Shown here: piece after piece, positions 1 through 8,352 of the stretch
How the letters are laid out: every line of letters begins with the position of its first letter
How positions within the stretch are numbered: position 1 is the first letter of the stretch
Assembly: GCA_900142905.1 (NCBI GenBank)
Contig: FSRV01000002.1
Coordinates: 248,001-312,000, forward strand
Direction: 5' to 3'
Origin: Burkholderia sp. GAS332
GTDB taxonomy: Bacteria > Pseudomonadota > Gammaproteobacteria > Burkholderiales > Burkholderiaceae
Length of the DNA stretch: 64,000 bases
The notes under the pieces: model-generated
Database searches by the model: none
Told to the model about the DNA's origin: nothing
What the model saw: the letters and a program-made list of their open reading frames with translations, nothing else
Translations under genes and position numbers: made by a program

Positions 1-452
1 TCGCGAGCATCGAGGCCGGCGGGTACGAGCAGCGTCTGCCGTCCGACTTGCATGCCGTGCCCCGCGAAATAGAAGAGGCCAATACCGCCTGCTCGCAGAC
101 GTTGGCGGAATTCGCTGATGGCTTGCCACATTTGCTGCGGCGTTGCATCGGTGCGCATGATGACGTCGAAGCCGTGCGCACGCAGTGTGTCGCGCATAGC
201 TTCAGCGTCGCGCGGAGCATTGCCGCGAATCGGGGTTGCGTCATCGCCGTACGCGCCGTTGCCGATCACCAGCGCGATGCGCGCAGGCTGCGTATTGTTC
301 TTATGCAGTGTGAGCGGCGCGATGAACGTGGCCGTCGTACGCGTAGCGGCAGCGCCATGCTCCGCACCGTCACGCTGCGCCGCGGCATAAACACTGCCCC
401 AATGCGCCTGAATCGCCCCGGCCATGCACACCAGCAGGAATGTTCGCCACAT
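1..452 (-). CDS. Caspase-like (peptidase C14) protein, 5' part only
   Basis: These are the first 150 codons of a gene that runs off the left edge; the ATG is at 452 on the minus strand. Residues 1-24 look like a signal peptide, so the product is probably exported. Around residues 58-65 it reads [11 protein letters not shown], followed by [16 protein letters not shown] (82-97) and [10 protein letters not shown] (126-135). This is the first strand, the helix and the catalytic GHG of the caspase/metacaspase fold, with His132 as the likely catalytic histidine. The catalytic cysteine would lie outside the window, so activity cannot be judged. Bacterial members are often secreted and fused to repeat or SH3-like domains; none can be seen here. 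Confidence 0.8.
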   Translation of the reverse strand, partial: MWRTFLLVCMAGAIQAHWGSVYAAAQRDGAEHGAAATRTTATFIAPLTLHKNNTQPARIALVIGNGAYGDDATPIRGNAPRDAEAMRDTLRAHGFDVIMRTDATPQQMWQAISEFRQRLRAGGIGLFYFAGHGMQVGRQTLLVPAGLDAR

Positions 453-731
453 ATTCGTATCCTGTTTGTTCCGGACAGAACATAGGGTTTCGACGACCGC
501 GACGCCCGCGTCAGCCGTTGGAGTGGACCGAGCGCAGCATCGATGCCGCCTTCGACTCTCCATCGACAACCTATGAACAACGATAGCACGCAGTTCGCGC
601 GCCACAACTGTCCGCGCATCGTCAACGCGGTATTCGGTTAACGAGCGTGGCGTATCTTTTTGTCAAGTTACGGCCTAAGCTAATTCACAAAGTAAGGCAG
701 TACGGCCGTTTTAGTAATGCGGCCGCTCATC

Positions 732-762
732 CACGTGAACTCGCCACGTGAACCCACGTGAA
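732..762. repeat. Three CACGTGAA direct repeats
   Basis: CACGTGAA occurs at 732-739, 745-752 and 755-762, each containing the palindrome CACGTG. The group lies in the 390-base gap (453-844) upstream of the first DUF4399 gene and just ahead of a possible -24/-12 element. It may be a cluster of regulator half-sites. The rest of the gap shows no convincing gene. Confidence 0.4.
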
Positions 763-788
763 ATCACGCGACATCCAGCGGGAGCGTC

Positions 789-803
789 TGGGCCGCATCT
801 TGC
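789..803 (+). promoter_or_regulatory. Possible sigma-54 promoter of the DUF4399 pair
   Basis: TGGGCC-GCATC-TTGC keeps the GG and GC dinucleotides with the spacing of a -24/-12 promoter, but differs from TGGCAC at two positions of the -24 box. It would start transcription near 815, about 30 bases before the ATG at 845. It is weaker than the sites at 2025 and 22171, and no CCAACAC inverted repeat is seen nearby. Confidence 0.3.
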
Positions 804-844
804 GCAGCCGAGGCAGCCATGACCCCTCTTCGGGAGAGTGCGTA

Positions 845-1348
845 ATGCGAAGAACCCTCACACGTGGCGTGCTCGACATACGTCATGGAACGAAGGCGAG
901 TCTTGCAGCGTTCTGCACGGCTTTGTGCGCCACGCTGTCTCTCCTGTTGGGTATCGGGTTAATGTCCGAAACCGCGCTTGCCGAACAAACCCCGTCGCCG
1001 CCGGGCGCTGAGGAGTACATCATCTGGCCGCCGGATGGCGCGGTGATTCATGGCGGCAAGCTGTGGGTGCGCATGGGCCTGCGCAACATGGGCATCTGCC
1101 CGAAGGGCGTCGCGGTTCCGAACACCGGTCATCACCATCTGCTGATCGACACCGACCTGCCGCCGCTCGACCAGGAAATTCCGTCGGACCGCAATCATCT
1201 GCATTTTGGTGCGGGTGAGACCGACGCGCGCATCGAGTTGCCGCCGGGCAAGCACACCTTGCAACTCATTCTCGGCGACCACAACCACATCCCGCATGTG
1301 CCGCCCGTGTATTCGAAGAAGATCACCATCACCGTACTAAAAGACTAG
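845..1348 (+). CDS. Exported DUF4399 protein, copy 1
   Basis: The 167-residue product starts at ATG 845, chosen because GGGAGAG lies just upstream and because it gives a signal peptide with a hydrophobic core ending near ALA-E. The mature part belongs to the DUF4399 family, which has no settled function. It carries many histidines in conserved positions (TGHHHLLIDTDLPP, DRNHLHFGAGET, GDHNHIPHVPP), suggesting periplasmic metal binding; that is inference. A close paralog follows 47 bases downstream on the same strand, so the two are probably co-transcribed. The open frame extends back to 758, but the extra residues are not signal-like. Confidence 0.75.
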   Translation: MRRTLTRGVLDIRHGTKASLAAFCTALCATLSLLLGIGLMSETALAEQTPSPPGAEEYIIWPPDGAVIHGGKLWVRMGLRNMGICPKGVAVPNTGHHHLLIDTDLPPLDQEIPSDRNHLHFGAGETDARIELPPGKHTLQLILGDHNHIPHVPPVYSKKITITVLKD

Positions 1349-1395
1349 CGCGTCCCGTGCATGCAAAGCGGGGCCGTCAGGACGGAGAGATCAAC

Positions 1396-1830
1396 ATGTA
1401 CAGGATCATTGCGCTCGCGGCGCTCGTGACGTTGGCGTCACTGGCCTCGCCGAATCTCGCCATGGCCGGCACGACACCGTCGCCGCCCGGCGCGCACGTC
1501 TATATCGGCTATCCGAACGACGGACAGGTGGTGCCGGCCAACAAGCCGTTTCGGGTCTGGTTCGGCTTGCGCTATATGGGCGTGGCGCCGAAAGGCGTCA
1601 AGTATCCGAACACGGGGCACCACCATCTGCTGATCGACACCGACCTGCCGCCGATGGATCAGGAAATTCCAAACGACCGCAACCATCTGCATTTCGGCGC
1701 GGGCGAAACGGAAACCATGATTCAACTGCCGCCTGGCAAGCACACGTTGCAACTGCTGATGGGCGACGACATGCATATGCCGCACAACCCGCCGGTGTAC
1801 TCGAAGAAGATCACGGTCATTGCGCGGTGA
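1396..1830 (+). CDS. Exported DUF4399 protein, copy 2
   Basis: The 144-residue product starts at ATG 1396, preceded by GGAGA. It has a classical signal peptide ending in AMA-G. The mature domain is strongly similar to the upstream copy: it shares TPSPPGA at the N-terminus, NTGHHHLLIDTDLPP, NDRNHLHFGAGET and PPGKHTLQLLMGD. The tandem pair therefore arose by duplication. The His-rich conserved segments are retained in both copies, so both are probably functional periplasmic proteins. The next gene downstream is the peptide precursor at 2116, but an inverted repeat and a -24/-12 promoter in between make it a separate transcription unit. Confidence 0.75.
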   Translation: MYRIIALAALVTLASLASPNLAMAGTTPSPPGAHVYIGYPNDGQVVPANKPFRVWFGLRYMGVAPKGVKYPNTGHHHLLIDTDLPPMDQEIPNDRNHLHFGAGETETMIQLPPGKHTLQLLMGDDMHMPHNPPVYSKKITVIAR

Positions 1831-1877
1831 CGCGTTACTAGCATGAGCGGCTTTGCCGCTTCAGTGTCACGCCGCAG

Positions 1878-1902
1878 CCAACACCGTCGCGCGCGGTGTT
1901 GG
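1878..1902. promoter_or_regulatory. Inverted repeat, candidate enhancer for the sigma-54 activator
   Basis: CCAACACCG (1878-1886) and its exact complement CGGTGTTGG (1894-1902) flank 7 bases. The centre is about 135 bases upstream of the -24 box at 2025, a normal distance for a bacterial enhancer-binding protein site. The same CCAACAC/GTGTTGG arms recur at 22407-22435, upstream of the second precursor gene. Confidence 0.65.
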
Positions 1903-2024
1903 TTGCGATCCACCAGCTCCAATCTGTCACTGGGTAGCCGGCGCGCTGCGTCCAGCGGCTTACCGTCCCCGAAGTCCTTTATCTACGGCCATTCAGAAGA
2001 TTTCTTAGGATCGGAAAGCAAAAC

Positions 2025-2039
2025 TGGCACAGCCCATGC
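2025..2039 (+). promoter_or_regulatory. Sigma-54 (-24/-12) promoter of precursor A
   Basis: TGGCAC-AGCCC-ATGC matches the consensus TGGCAC-N5-TTGC at all but one position and keeps GG and GC at the required spacing. The predicted start is near 2051, giving a leader of about 65 bases before the ATG at 2116. A sigma-54 activator gene lies in the same cluster (12241-13596). Confidence 0.7.
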
Positions 2040-2115
2040 GTTAGTGACACTCGAGCAGACAAGATGCTCGAACCCAACCGCAAGACTGTGCTGTTTCCCT
2101 TCCAGGAGATTTACC

Positions 2116-2400
2116 ATGAACACGCTGATGATCAAAGACCTGTCCGTCACCGCCCAACTCGACAGCAAGGCCATGAGCGCCGTGCGCGGCGGCCTCGGCT
2201 ATGGCTATCCGTCGTCGTCGGTTTTCAACTTCACGCCGGTGTATATGCCGAACAACAGCAAGAATGTCAGCGCCACGCAACTGATCAACACGTCGATGAG
2301 CATTGAGAACGCCAACGGCAACAATGCAGCGTTTGTCGCCGGTGTCACCACCACGATCGACCCGCACGTGAGTTCGAGCAACAACATCAACGTGTATTGA
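2116..2400 (+). CDS. Double-glycine leader peptide precursor A
   Basis: The 94-residue product starts at ATG 2116, with AGGAGA at 2103-2108. Residues 1-26 form a leader ending in AVRGG, with hydrophobic residues at -4 (Val23), -7 (Met20) and -12 (Leu15) from the cut, the pattern recognised by C39 peptidases. The predicted mature peptide has 68 residues, begins LGYGYPSSS, and is rich in Asn, Ser and Thr with no cysteine. A paralog at 21821-22108 has a leader of identical length, and both mature parts share Q[LM]INT followed by Asn-rich sequence. The exporter with a C39 domain is encoded nearby. It could be an antibacterial microcin-like peptide, a signal or a surface peptide; nothing in the sequence decides this. 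Confidence 0.8.
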   Translation: MNTLMIKDLSVTAQLDSKAMSAVRGGLGYGYPSSSVFNFTPVYMPNNSKNVSATQLINTSMSIENANGNNAAFVAGVTTTIDPHVSSSNNINVY

Positions 2401-2413
2401 ACGGCTCAGGCCG

Positions 2414-2439
2414 CCGCGGAGGCGCTCAGGCCTCCGCGG
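2414..2439 (+). terminator. Strong hairpin after precursor A
   Basis: CCGCGGAGGC (2414-2423) and GCCTCCGCGG (2430-2439) form a perfect 10-base-pair GC-rich stem with a 6-base loop, 13 bases after the stop codon. No T-run follows, so it may act as a leaky terminator or protect the 3' end, giving more precursor than efflux-factor transcript. Confidence 0.55.
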
Positions 2440-2626
2440 GACACGCAAGCTCAGCGCGTCAAAAAGATTTCGCATTCAATCGTTCTTTCCACACGACCCC
2501 AGCGTCACCGCTCGATCCCCGCGCCGACCTTCCTGCATCGCTTCGTTGGTGAAGCCGGGCAGGACATGCTTTACTTGAATGGCGCGTTCTTCTCGTGCAA
2601 TGCAGCCGGTGTCATCGGAGAAAATC

Positions 2627-4132
2627 GTGTCAGCGTTGCTTGATTCATCGCTTCCTCAGCGCTTTTTCAACGCCTCGACGCGGTGCTGTGCGGACCGTCG
2701 ACCAGCAAGCACGCGCCGCATGGCCGCTGCGCTGCGCGGACTCTGCGCCGCAATGGCCTGCGCGCTGTCGCTGTGCGCGTGTATCGACGTCAGCATGCCC
2801 GACTACAAGCGGCCCGATACGCCCGCCAAAGCGTCGTGGTCGGATCAGAAAGGCTCGCCGGTATCGGCGGCCGCGACCATCGATCCGGACTGGTGGAAAG
2901 GCTTCCACGATCCGTATCTGGACACGCTGATCGCTAAAGCGATCGCAGGCAACTTCGATATCAAGGTGCTGGCCGCGCGTATCGACGTGGCCGGCGCGCA
3001 GATCGGCGAGGCCAAAGGCGGCGCGTTGCCGACCATGGATCTTGGCGGCGGCGCCGATTTCGAAAAGAGTACAGGTCAGACGTTTTCAAAGCAGTACAAC
3101 GTCGCGACGCAGGTGAGCTGGGATATCGATATCTGGGGCAAAGTGGAGAAGGGCGTGCAGGCGCAAAAGGCCGAATTCCACGCAAGCGAAGCGGATTGGC
3201 GCGCTGGGTATCTGGAACTGGTGGCGAACGTCTCGAGTACCTATTTCCAGATCCTGCAATTCGACGACCAGATCGAGCAGCAGCAACAAACACTCGTGAC
3301 GAACCGGCAGATTCTCACCATCTACGACGGCCAACGCCGCAACGGCCTCGTGCCGCAAACTCAGGTGTTGCGCCAGCAGGCCGAGATCAACCGTCTGACG
3401 AACCAGTTGCTCGAACTGCGCCGCTCGCGCGACCTCGCGAACAACGCGCTATGCACGCTGCTCGGCGTGCCGGCCGGCGAGTTCCAGTTGCCAAAAGGGC
3501 ATTTGCAGCAACGCGTGCAATTGCCCGTGGTGCCCGACGGTTTGCCCGCGCAACTCCTCGCGCGGCGCCCCGACGTGGTGGCCGCCGAGTTCAGAGTGCT
3601 GGAGGCCTACAACCTGGTCGGCGAGGCCAAGCTCGCGCAGTTGCCCACCATCAACCTGACCGGCCACGGCGGCACCGCGAGCTTCGCACTGACCGATTTA
3701 CTGAAATCGTTCACCTACGGATTCATGCCCAGCATCAACATTCCGCTTCTCGATCCCAGCGTGCGGGCTCACGTGAAGGTCACGCAAGCGCAATCGACGG
3801 TCGCCGAACAACAGTATCGCGTGGCCGTCATGGGTGCATTCGAGGAAGTGGAAAACGCGCTGGTCAATCTGAACTCGCACAAGGCGCAGCGTGTGGAATT
3901 GCAGCAGGAGGTATCGCGCCTGCAGATCGTCGCCGATCAGATCCAGTCGCAGTTGCGCCTCGGCGTGGTGTCGCAGCTGGAAGTTTTCGAAACCGAACGG
4001 ACCTTGCTGGAAGCGCAGCAGGAACTGCTGGCCAATCATCAACTGATTCTGTCCGACACGGTGTTGCTTTACAAAGCGCTGGGCGGCGGTTGGCCGACTG
4101 TGGATGTGCAGGCGGAAGTAAAGGAACACTGA
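2627..4132 (+). CDS. Outer-membrane efflux factor, TolC/NodT family lipoprotein
   Basis: This is the outer-membrane channel of a tripartite exporter, about 500 residues, the usual length. The start is uncertain: GTG 2627 has GGAGA at good spacing and is used here; ATG 2579 lies further upstream; ATG 2720 lacks a ribosome site but would give an ideal 20-residue lipoprotein signal ending LCAC. After the lipobox come YKRPDTPA and PDWWKGFHDPYLDTLI, typical of NodT-type factors. The two repeated helical halves include long coiled segments such as FDDQIEQQQQTLVTN. Also seen are ARRPDVVAAEFRVLEAYNLVGEAK and, in the C-terminal half, GVVSQLEVFETERTLLEAQQELL. It probably works with the HlyD protein (6942) and the C39-ABC exporter (9185) to move the precursor peptides across both membranes. 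Confidence 0.88.
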   Translation: MSALLDSSLPQRFFNASTRCCADRRPASTRRMAAALRGLCAAMACALSLCACIDVSMPDYKRPDTPAKASWSDQKGSPVSAAATIDPDWWKGFHDPYLDTLIAKAIAGNFDIKVLAARIDVAGAQIGEAKGGALPTMDLGGGADFEKSTGQTFSKQYNVATQVSWDIDIWGKVEKGVQAQKAEFHASEADWRAGYLELVANVSSTYFQILQFDDQIEQQQQTLVTNRQILTIYDGQRRNGLVPQTQVLRQQAEINRLTNQLLELRRSRDLANNALCTLLGVPAGEFQLPKGHLQQRVQLPVVPDGLPAQLLARRPDVVAAEFRVLEAYNLVGEAKLAQLPTINLTGHGGTASFALTDLLKSFTYGFMPSINIPLLDPSVRAHVKVTQAQSTVAEQQYRVAVMGAFEEVENALVNLNSHKAQRVELQQEVSRLQIVADQIQSQLRLGVVSQLEVFETERTLLEAQQELLANHQLILSDTVLLYKALGGGWPTVDVQAEVKEH

Positions 4133-4209
4133 GCTAATGCAAGGCAAGGCGTGGCGCATTTCGGCTGCATATGACGCAAGAATGGCCCTTACAACCGACG
4201 ATCCGAAAA

Positions 4210-4237
4210 TTGACACTTGCCATGCGTGACTTAAAAT
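4210..4237 (+). promoter_or_regulatory. Sigma-70-type promoter of the FHA-exporter operon
   Basis: TTGACA (4210-4215) and TAAAAT (4232-4237) are separated by 16 bases, a near-consensus housekeeping promoter. It would start near 4244, about 110 bases before the FHA gene. This suggests that the export machinery is made constitutively while the cargo genes depend on sigma-54. Confidence 0.55.
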
Positions 4238-4354
4238 TTGTAAGGAGCCAGGTTCTGCACGGCTCGCTGGAACATCCGCTATTCGCCATAGTGCTTCTTT
4301 CCGTTCCTGCTGCGTTCTCTTCGCAGCGGGTAAACGATTAGTGATCCAGATAAA

Positions 4355-6964
4355 ATGACCGCCGGCGAAGCTCAGATTGCTGAGATGCGTACGACACAGG
4401 ACTCCGCGTTCGACGTGGTCCTGTCGCCGGTCGCGTCCGCGCCGTATCCCGCATTCGACGCGATCCGGATCGTCGACAGCCTGTTCGCGATCGGCCGCAG
4501 CGAGGTGCCGTTTACCGACTACCCCGCGGAGCGGATTACCCGTCTGTCGCGCCGCCACGCGCGGATTTTCACGGAGCACGGCGCCGTCTATGTTGCGGAC
4601 CTCGGCAGTAAGAACGGCACGACACTCAACAGCATCGCGGTGCGGAAAACCCCTGCGCGGGTGCGTGACGGCGACGAACTGTGCTTCGGCGGCGAGCTTT
4701 GCTATCGGGTGAGTATCGAGCCGCGTGCGCGAATCGTCGCCGCCGCGAGTGTGGCGCCCGCACCCGGACTGCTGCTGGTGCCGCAGCGCGATGACCTCGG
4801 GCTTCAGCCGATCGAGGTACAGGCGTTCCCCTTTCTCATTAGCAAGGCGGACGAAGTCTTCTCGCGTTACAAGGACCGCTATCCGCATCAGGTCAACTAC
4901 ATCTCCCGGCGTCATGCGCACATCTTTCTGAAGGGCGGCGAACTCTACCTCGAAGATCTTGGCAGCACCAACGGCACATTCGTCGGTGGAAAGCGGCTCG
5001 ACGAAACCGCGCTGCCGCTTGTGGAGGGGGACGTCCTTGCATTTGGCGGCGACCACTTCGTCTACAGGGTGACGTTGCAACAACCCCCTGAAGTCGAGCC
5101 GACCGTGACCCAACTGTTCCTCAATCCCGCTGCCGACGAGGCTGCCGATGCCGACAAGACCACGTTCGTTGGCGCCGCGCATTCGTTCCTCGACATCTTC
5201 TGCGTCGACCCCGGGCTGCAACGCGAGGACGAAGTCAACGAAGCGGCGCAGGCCGCGTCTGCGCACGCGAAGCGTGACGCGCTGGCGGGCGGTGCAAGCG
5301 GCCCGAACGGAACAAACAGAACAAATGGAGCAAGCGGCACGCATAGCGCAAACGGCACACATGGCAAGCAAGGCACGAACGCGGCGAAGGGCCGGCCGCA
5401 GCGTTGGCGGCTGCTCGCGGGCGAGCTCGGCAAGGCCTTTGCGGGTAGCGATCACACGATGGCGCGTCGTGCCGCGTGGTCCAGTGGCGCCGCCTTCGCC
5501 ATTCTGCTCGCCATTGCGCTGACGCTCTACATGCGCGGTTCATCGGAGCGCGACTTGAGAAGCCTGCTGGCGAGCGGCGATTACACCAGCGCGGTGACAG
5601 CGGCAAACGGCTATCTGGCGAACCATCCCGACGACACGAAAGTCAGCGCGTTGGCGAGCGAAGCGCTGCTGAAGGCGAAGCTCCCCGGCTGGCTGAGCGC
5701 GCTGCAAAAGGCTCGGTTCGATCAGGCCGACGCGCAGCTCAAGGAGATGAGATCGTTGAGTGTGAACAATGCGGACGCGGCGTCTCTGGTCGGCGAACTG
5801 CAATGGGTGGGTGATCTGGAGCGTTTCGTCGTTGGGCGCGGCGGGGTGGAAGCACCGATCCGCATGTACGGTGACGAGGCCACGATCAAGGGCCTGCTGC
5901 AACGCTGGGACGACGACGCCGGGAGCCATCAGCGCACACTCGATCGCATCGCCTCGTATGTGCCGGTTTTTGCGGAGCCGTACGCGCAGGCGCTGAGCCA
6001 TCTGCGCAAGCTGGAAAGTGACGACTCGGTGTACCTCGCCGCCATCGACCGGCTGAACGGCACCATTCGCACCGAACTGGCGCGTGACAAGCCTGATGCA
6101 CTGCCGGCCGTGCTCGACGATTACGCGCAGCGCTATCCGCGTCTCGCCGGACTCGATCGCGTGCGGGAAGACTTGCACCATTACGCCGATGTACTCAACG
6201 CCGCGCTCAGCCGGCAACTGACGCCGTTGCTCGCCCTGCTGAAAACGGTGCGTTTCAGCACCCCGCCATTCCAGGCGCAATTTCAGCAACTGGCCGCGAG
6301 CCGTCTGCCGTCAAACGACGTGATCCAGCGTCATGACGCGGCGAGCGCGGCGTGGCAGCGCGGCGACACCCAGCAGGCGCTGGCGGATCTGCAGGCCATG
6401 CCTGCCGGGCCGTGGTCCGAAGAGATCGCCGCGGAACTGGCGCACAAGAAAGCGCTGCTCGACCAGTTCACCGACTTGCAGAAGACGCGCGGCGGCAAGG
6501 ATTACGACGAGCGCTTGCTGTCGTTCTACGCCAGTCTCGATCCAGTAGCGGACGCGTGGTTCGTGCAATCAGTCCAGAAAGACGTCGCCGCTTTGCACGA
6601 CAAAGCGCTGGCGCGTGCGCAGGACCTGATGCTGCGCGCGCAGAGTCTCTGGAAAGAGTATCGGGCGAGTGGTCCGATCGGCGGTACGCAGCGGCTGGAA
6701 GCGGGGATTTCGCCCGGTTTTCGCAGCGAGGCGCGCCTGCTTTCCGATGCGCAGTCTGCCGCGCAGCAAGGCATGCGCATCTATACGCAACTGAAGGCGG
6801 ATCATCCCGCCGACTTTGACCGCCTGTTGGCGGATATCCAGGCCGAAGCGGAGTTGCAGCGTCGCTCGCTGACGGAGCTGCGCATGGTGCTGGACCCCGG
6901 GCTGTTGAAGGCGAAGCTGGCGTTGATCGGAGGCGAGCAGAGTGAAACGCGACAATCACCCTAG
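4355..6964 (+). CDS. Membrane protein with two FHA domains
   Basis: The 869-residue product has two forkhead-associated domains in its N-terminal half: residues about 44-100 (FAIGRSE, RLSRRHARIF, DLGSKNGTTLN) and about 160-230 (YISRRHAHIF, DLGSTNGTFVGG). Both keep the Arg, Ser-Arg-Arg-His and Asn residues that bind phosphothreonine. A low-complexity linker rich in NGT and GTN motifs (about 309-347) leads to one membrane segment (about 374-394); the positive charges before it place FHA domains in the cytoplasm and about 470 helical, TPR-like residues outside. It probably couples protein phosphorylation to assembly or gating of the exporter, as FHA proteins do in type VI secretion; that is inference. 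It overlaps the HlyD gene by 23 bases. A PP2C phosphatase is at 21045, but no Ser/Thr kinase is in the window. Confidence 0.85.
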   Translation: MTAGEAQIAEMRTTQDSAFDVVLSPVASAPYPAFDAIRIVDSLFAIGRSEVPFTDYPAERITRLSRRHARIFTEHGAVYVADLGSKNGTTLNSIAVRKTPARVRDGDELCFGGELCYRVSIEPRARIVAAASVAPAPGLLLVPQRDDLGLQPIEVQAFPFLISKADEVFSRYKDRYPHQVNYISRRHAHIFLKGGELYLEDLGSTNGTFVGGKRLDETALPLVEGDVLAFGGDHFVYRVTLQQPPEVEPTVTQLFLNPAADEAADADKTTFVGAAHSFLDIFCVDPGLQREDEVNEAAQAASAHAKRDALAGGASGPNGTNRTNGASGTHSANGTHGKQGTNAAKGRPQRWRLLAGELGKAFAGSDHTMARRAAWSSGAAFAILLAIALTLYMRGSSERDLRSLLASGDYTSAVTAANGYLANHPDDTKVSALASEALLKAKLPGWLSALQKARFDQADAQLKEMRSLSVNNADAASLVGELQWVGDLERFVVGRGGVEAPIRMYGDEATIKGLLQRWDDDAGSHQRTLDRIASYVPVFAEPYAQALSHLRKLESDDSVYLAAIDRLNGTIRTELARDKPDALPAVLDDYAQRYPRLAGLDRVREDLHHYADVLNAALSRQLTPLLALLKTVRFSTPPFQAQFQQLAASRLPSNDVIQRHDAASAAWQRGDTQQALADLQAMPAGPWSEEIAAELAHKKALLDQFTDLQKTRGGKDYDERLLSFYASLDPVADAWFVQSVQKDVAALHDKALARAQDLMLRAQSLWKEYRASGPIGGTQRLEAGISPGFRSEARLLSDAQSAAQQGMRIYTQLKADHPADFDRLLADIQAEAELQRRSLTELRMVLDPGLLKAKLALIGGEQSETRQSP

Positions 6965-8315
6965 GCCGCTGTCGGAGGCGCTGGAGGACCACAGCGTCGA
7001 AGGCATCGCGATTCTGACCGCGGAGCCGGTGCGGCTTGCGCGCGCACTGATCTGGGCCATGGTCGCGCTGGTGGTGGCCGGCTTGTTGTGGTCGTTCGTG
7101 GGTCGTGCGGATGTGATCGTCAGCGCGCAAGGGACGCTCTCGCCGGAATCGGAGGTGCGTCGCATCTATGCGCCGATCGACGGCGAGCTCGCCGATCTGT
7201 ACATCGCCGAGGGGCAGCCCGTATCGAAGGGCGACGTGCTGGCGCGGCTGAATGCGCGCGGCGCGATCGAGGCCGCGAGCAACGCACTGCAGGCGCAGCT
7301 CAAGCTCGAAGACGCCGAGCGCGACTGGAAGCAGTTCCCCGAAAAGAAGGCGCTGATGGAGCGCAAGGCCGCAGCGCTGAAGGCGCAGATGGAAGTGGAG
7401 GCCCACCAGCACGAGAATCGTGTCTCCGAAGGCACGACCAAGCTCGCCGAAGGCCAGAAGGCCGAACTCGACGAAGCACGTAGCGTGCTCGACAACGCGC
7501 GCCGCACGCGAGAGGCGGCGCGTCAGGAGTTGGACCGCTACTCGCAGCTTTTCGCCCAACCCGGTGGCGGCGGTATCGCCGAGTTGCAGGTGGAGCAGAA
7601 ACGCACCGCCGCGCTGGAAGCGGATAACGCCTACCGCGTCGCGCAATCGAAACTCGCCGAGCTGGATTTCCGTCTGAGCCATGAATACGCGCAGGCTAAT
7701 GCCCAACTCGAGACCAGCGGGCAGCAGACCACCGACCTGCAACTCCAGTACGACTCGGCGGTTCGCGACATCGCCGACGCAGAAGACAAGCTGCGTCTGC
7801 AACTGCAGACCGCGCGCCTCGTGGCCGACGCTGCCGCGCGAATTCGTTTCGAGAACATCGACAAAGACAATTTCCTGCTGATCCTCGCACCGGTCTCCGG
7901 CGTCATCACCGACGTCACCTCCACGCAGCGGGGCGACAAGATCCAGGCGAACGCGCCGCTTGGCGGAATCGCGCCGAAAGATGCGAAGCCTGTGCTGAAG
8001 ATCGAAATCGCCGAACACGACCGTGCTTTTCTGCACGAGGGTCAGCCGGTGAAGCTGAAATTCAACGCATTCCCGTATCAGCGCTATGGGCTGATCAGCG
8101 GCACGCTCGCCTATATTTCGCCGGCCACCAAGCCGTCCGTGCAGGACAAGCAGCCGGTGTACGAAGGCCGCGTGACGCTCGACAAGACCTACTACCAGAT
8201 CGCCGACACTCGCTATCCGCTGCGCTACGGCATGACGGCGAGCGCGGAGATTGTGGTGCGGGAGCGGCGTCTGATCGATTTGGGTCTCGATCCGTTCAGA
8301 CAGGTAGCGGGTTGA
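6942..8315 (+). CDS. HlyD-family periplasmic adaptor (membrane fusion protein)
   Basis: The 457-residue product has a short cytoplasmic tail, one membrane segment (about residues 33-55), a biotinyl-lipoyl-like half (IYAPIDGELADLYIAEGQPVSKGDVLARL), a long coiled coil (about 110-300, with EAARQELDRYSQLF and similar heptads), the second lipoyl half (ILAPVSGVITDVTSTQRGD) and a beta-barrel ending in LRYGMTASAEIVV. This is the layout of adaptors in type I and bacteriocin export. The gene starts inside the FHA gene and is followed 37 bases later by the foldase gene, so translation is probably coupled. It should bridge the ABC exporter at 9185 and the outer-membrane factor at 2627. Confidence 0.92.
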   Translation: MKRDNHPRPLSEALEDHSVEGIAILTAEPVRLARALIWAMVALVVAGLLWSFVGRADVIVSAQGTLSPESEVRRIYAPIDGELADLYIAEGQPVSKGDVLARLNARGAIEAASNALQAQLKLEDAERDWKQFPEKKALMERKAAALKAQMEVEAHQHENRVSEGTTKLAEGQKAELDEARSVLDNARRTREAARQELDRYSQLFAQPGGGGIAELQVEQKRTAALEADNAYRVAQSKLAELDFRLSHEYAQANAQLETSGQQTTDLQLQYDSAVRDIADAEDKLRLQLQTARLVADAAARIRFENIDKDNFLLILAPVSGVITDVTSTQRGDKIQANAPLGGIAPKDAKPVLKIEIAEHDRAFLHEGQPVKLKFNAFPYQRYGLISGTLAYISPATKPSVQDKQPVYEGRVTLDKTYYQIADTRYPLRYGMTASAEIVVRERRLIDLGLDPFRQVAG

Positions 8316-8352
8316 GCGCGCAGATCACACGTCAATACAAGGAGCGGATGAC

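Noticed and set aside
4211..4225. TGACAC-TTGCC-ATGC as a fourth sigma-54 promoter
   Set aside because: The essential -24 GG reads GA, and the same stretch fits a sigma-70 -35/-10 pair better.
3698..5455. 585-codon minus-strand frame
   Set aside because: It lies across the 3' end of the efflux-factor gene and the FHA gene, with Arg/Ala-rich composition and no recognisable motif; it is a high-GC shadow.
6468..8036. 522-codon minus-strand frame
   Set aside because: It is antisense to the FHA and HlyD genes, with no motifs and composition typical of a shadow frame.
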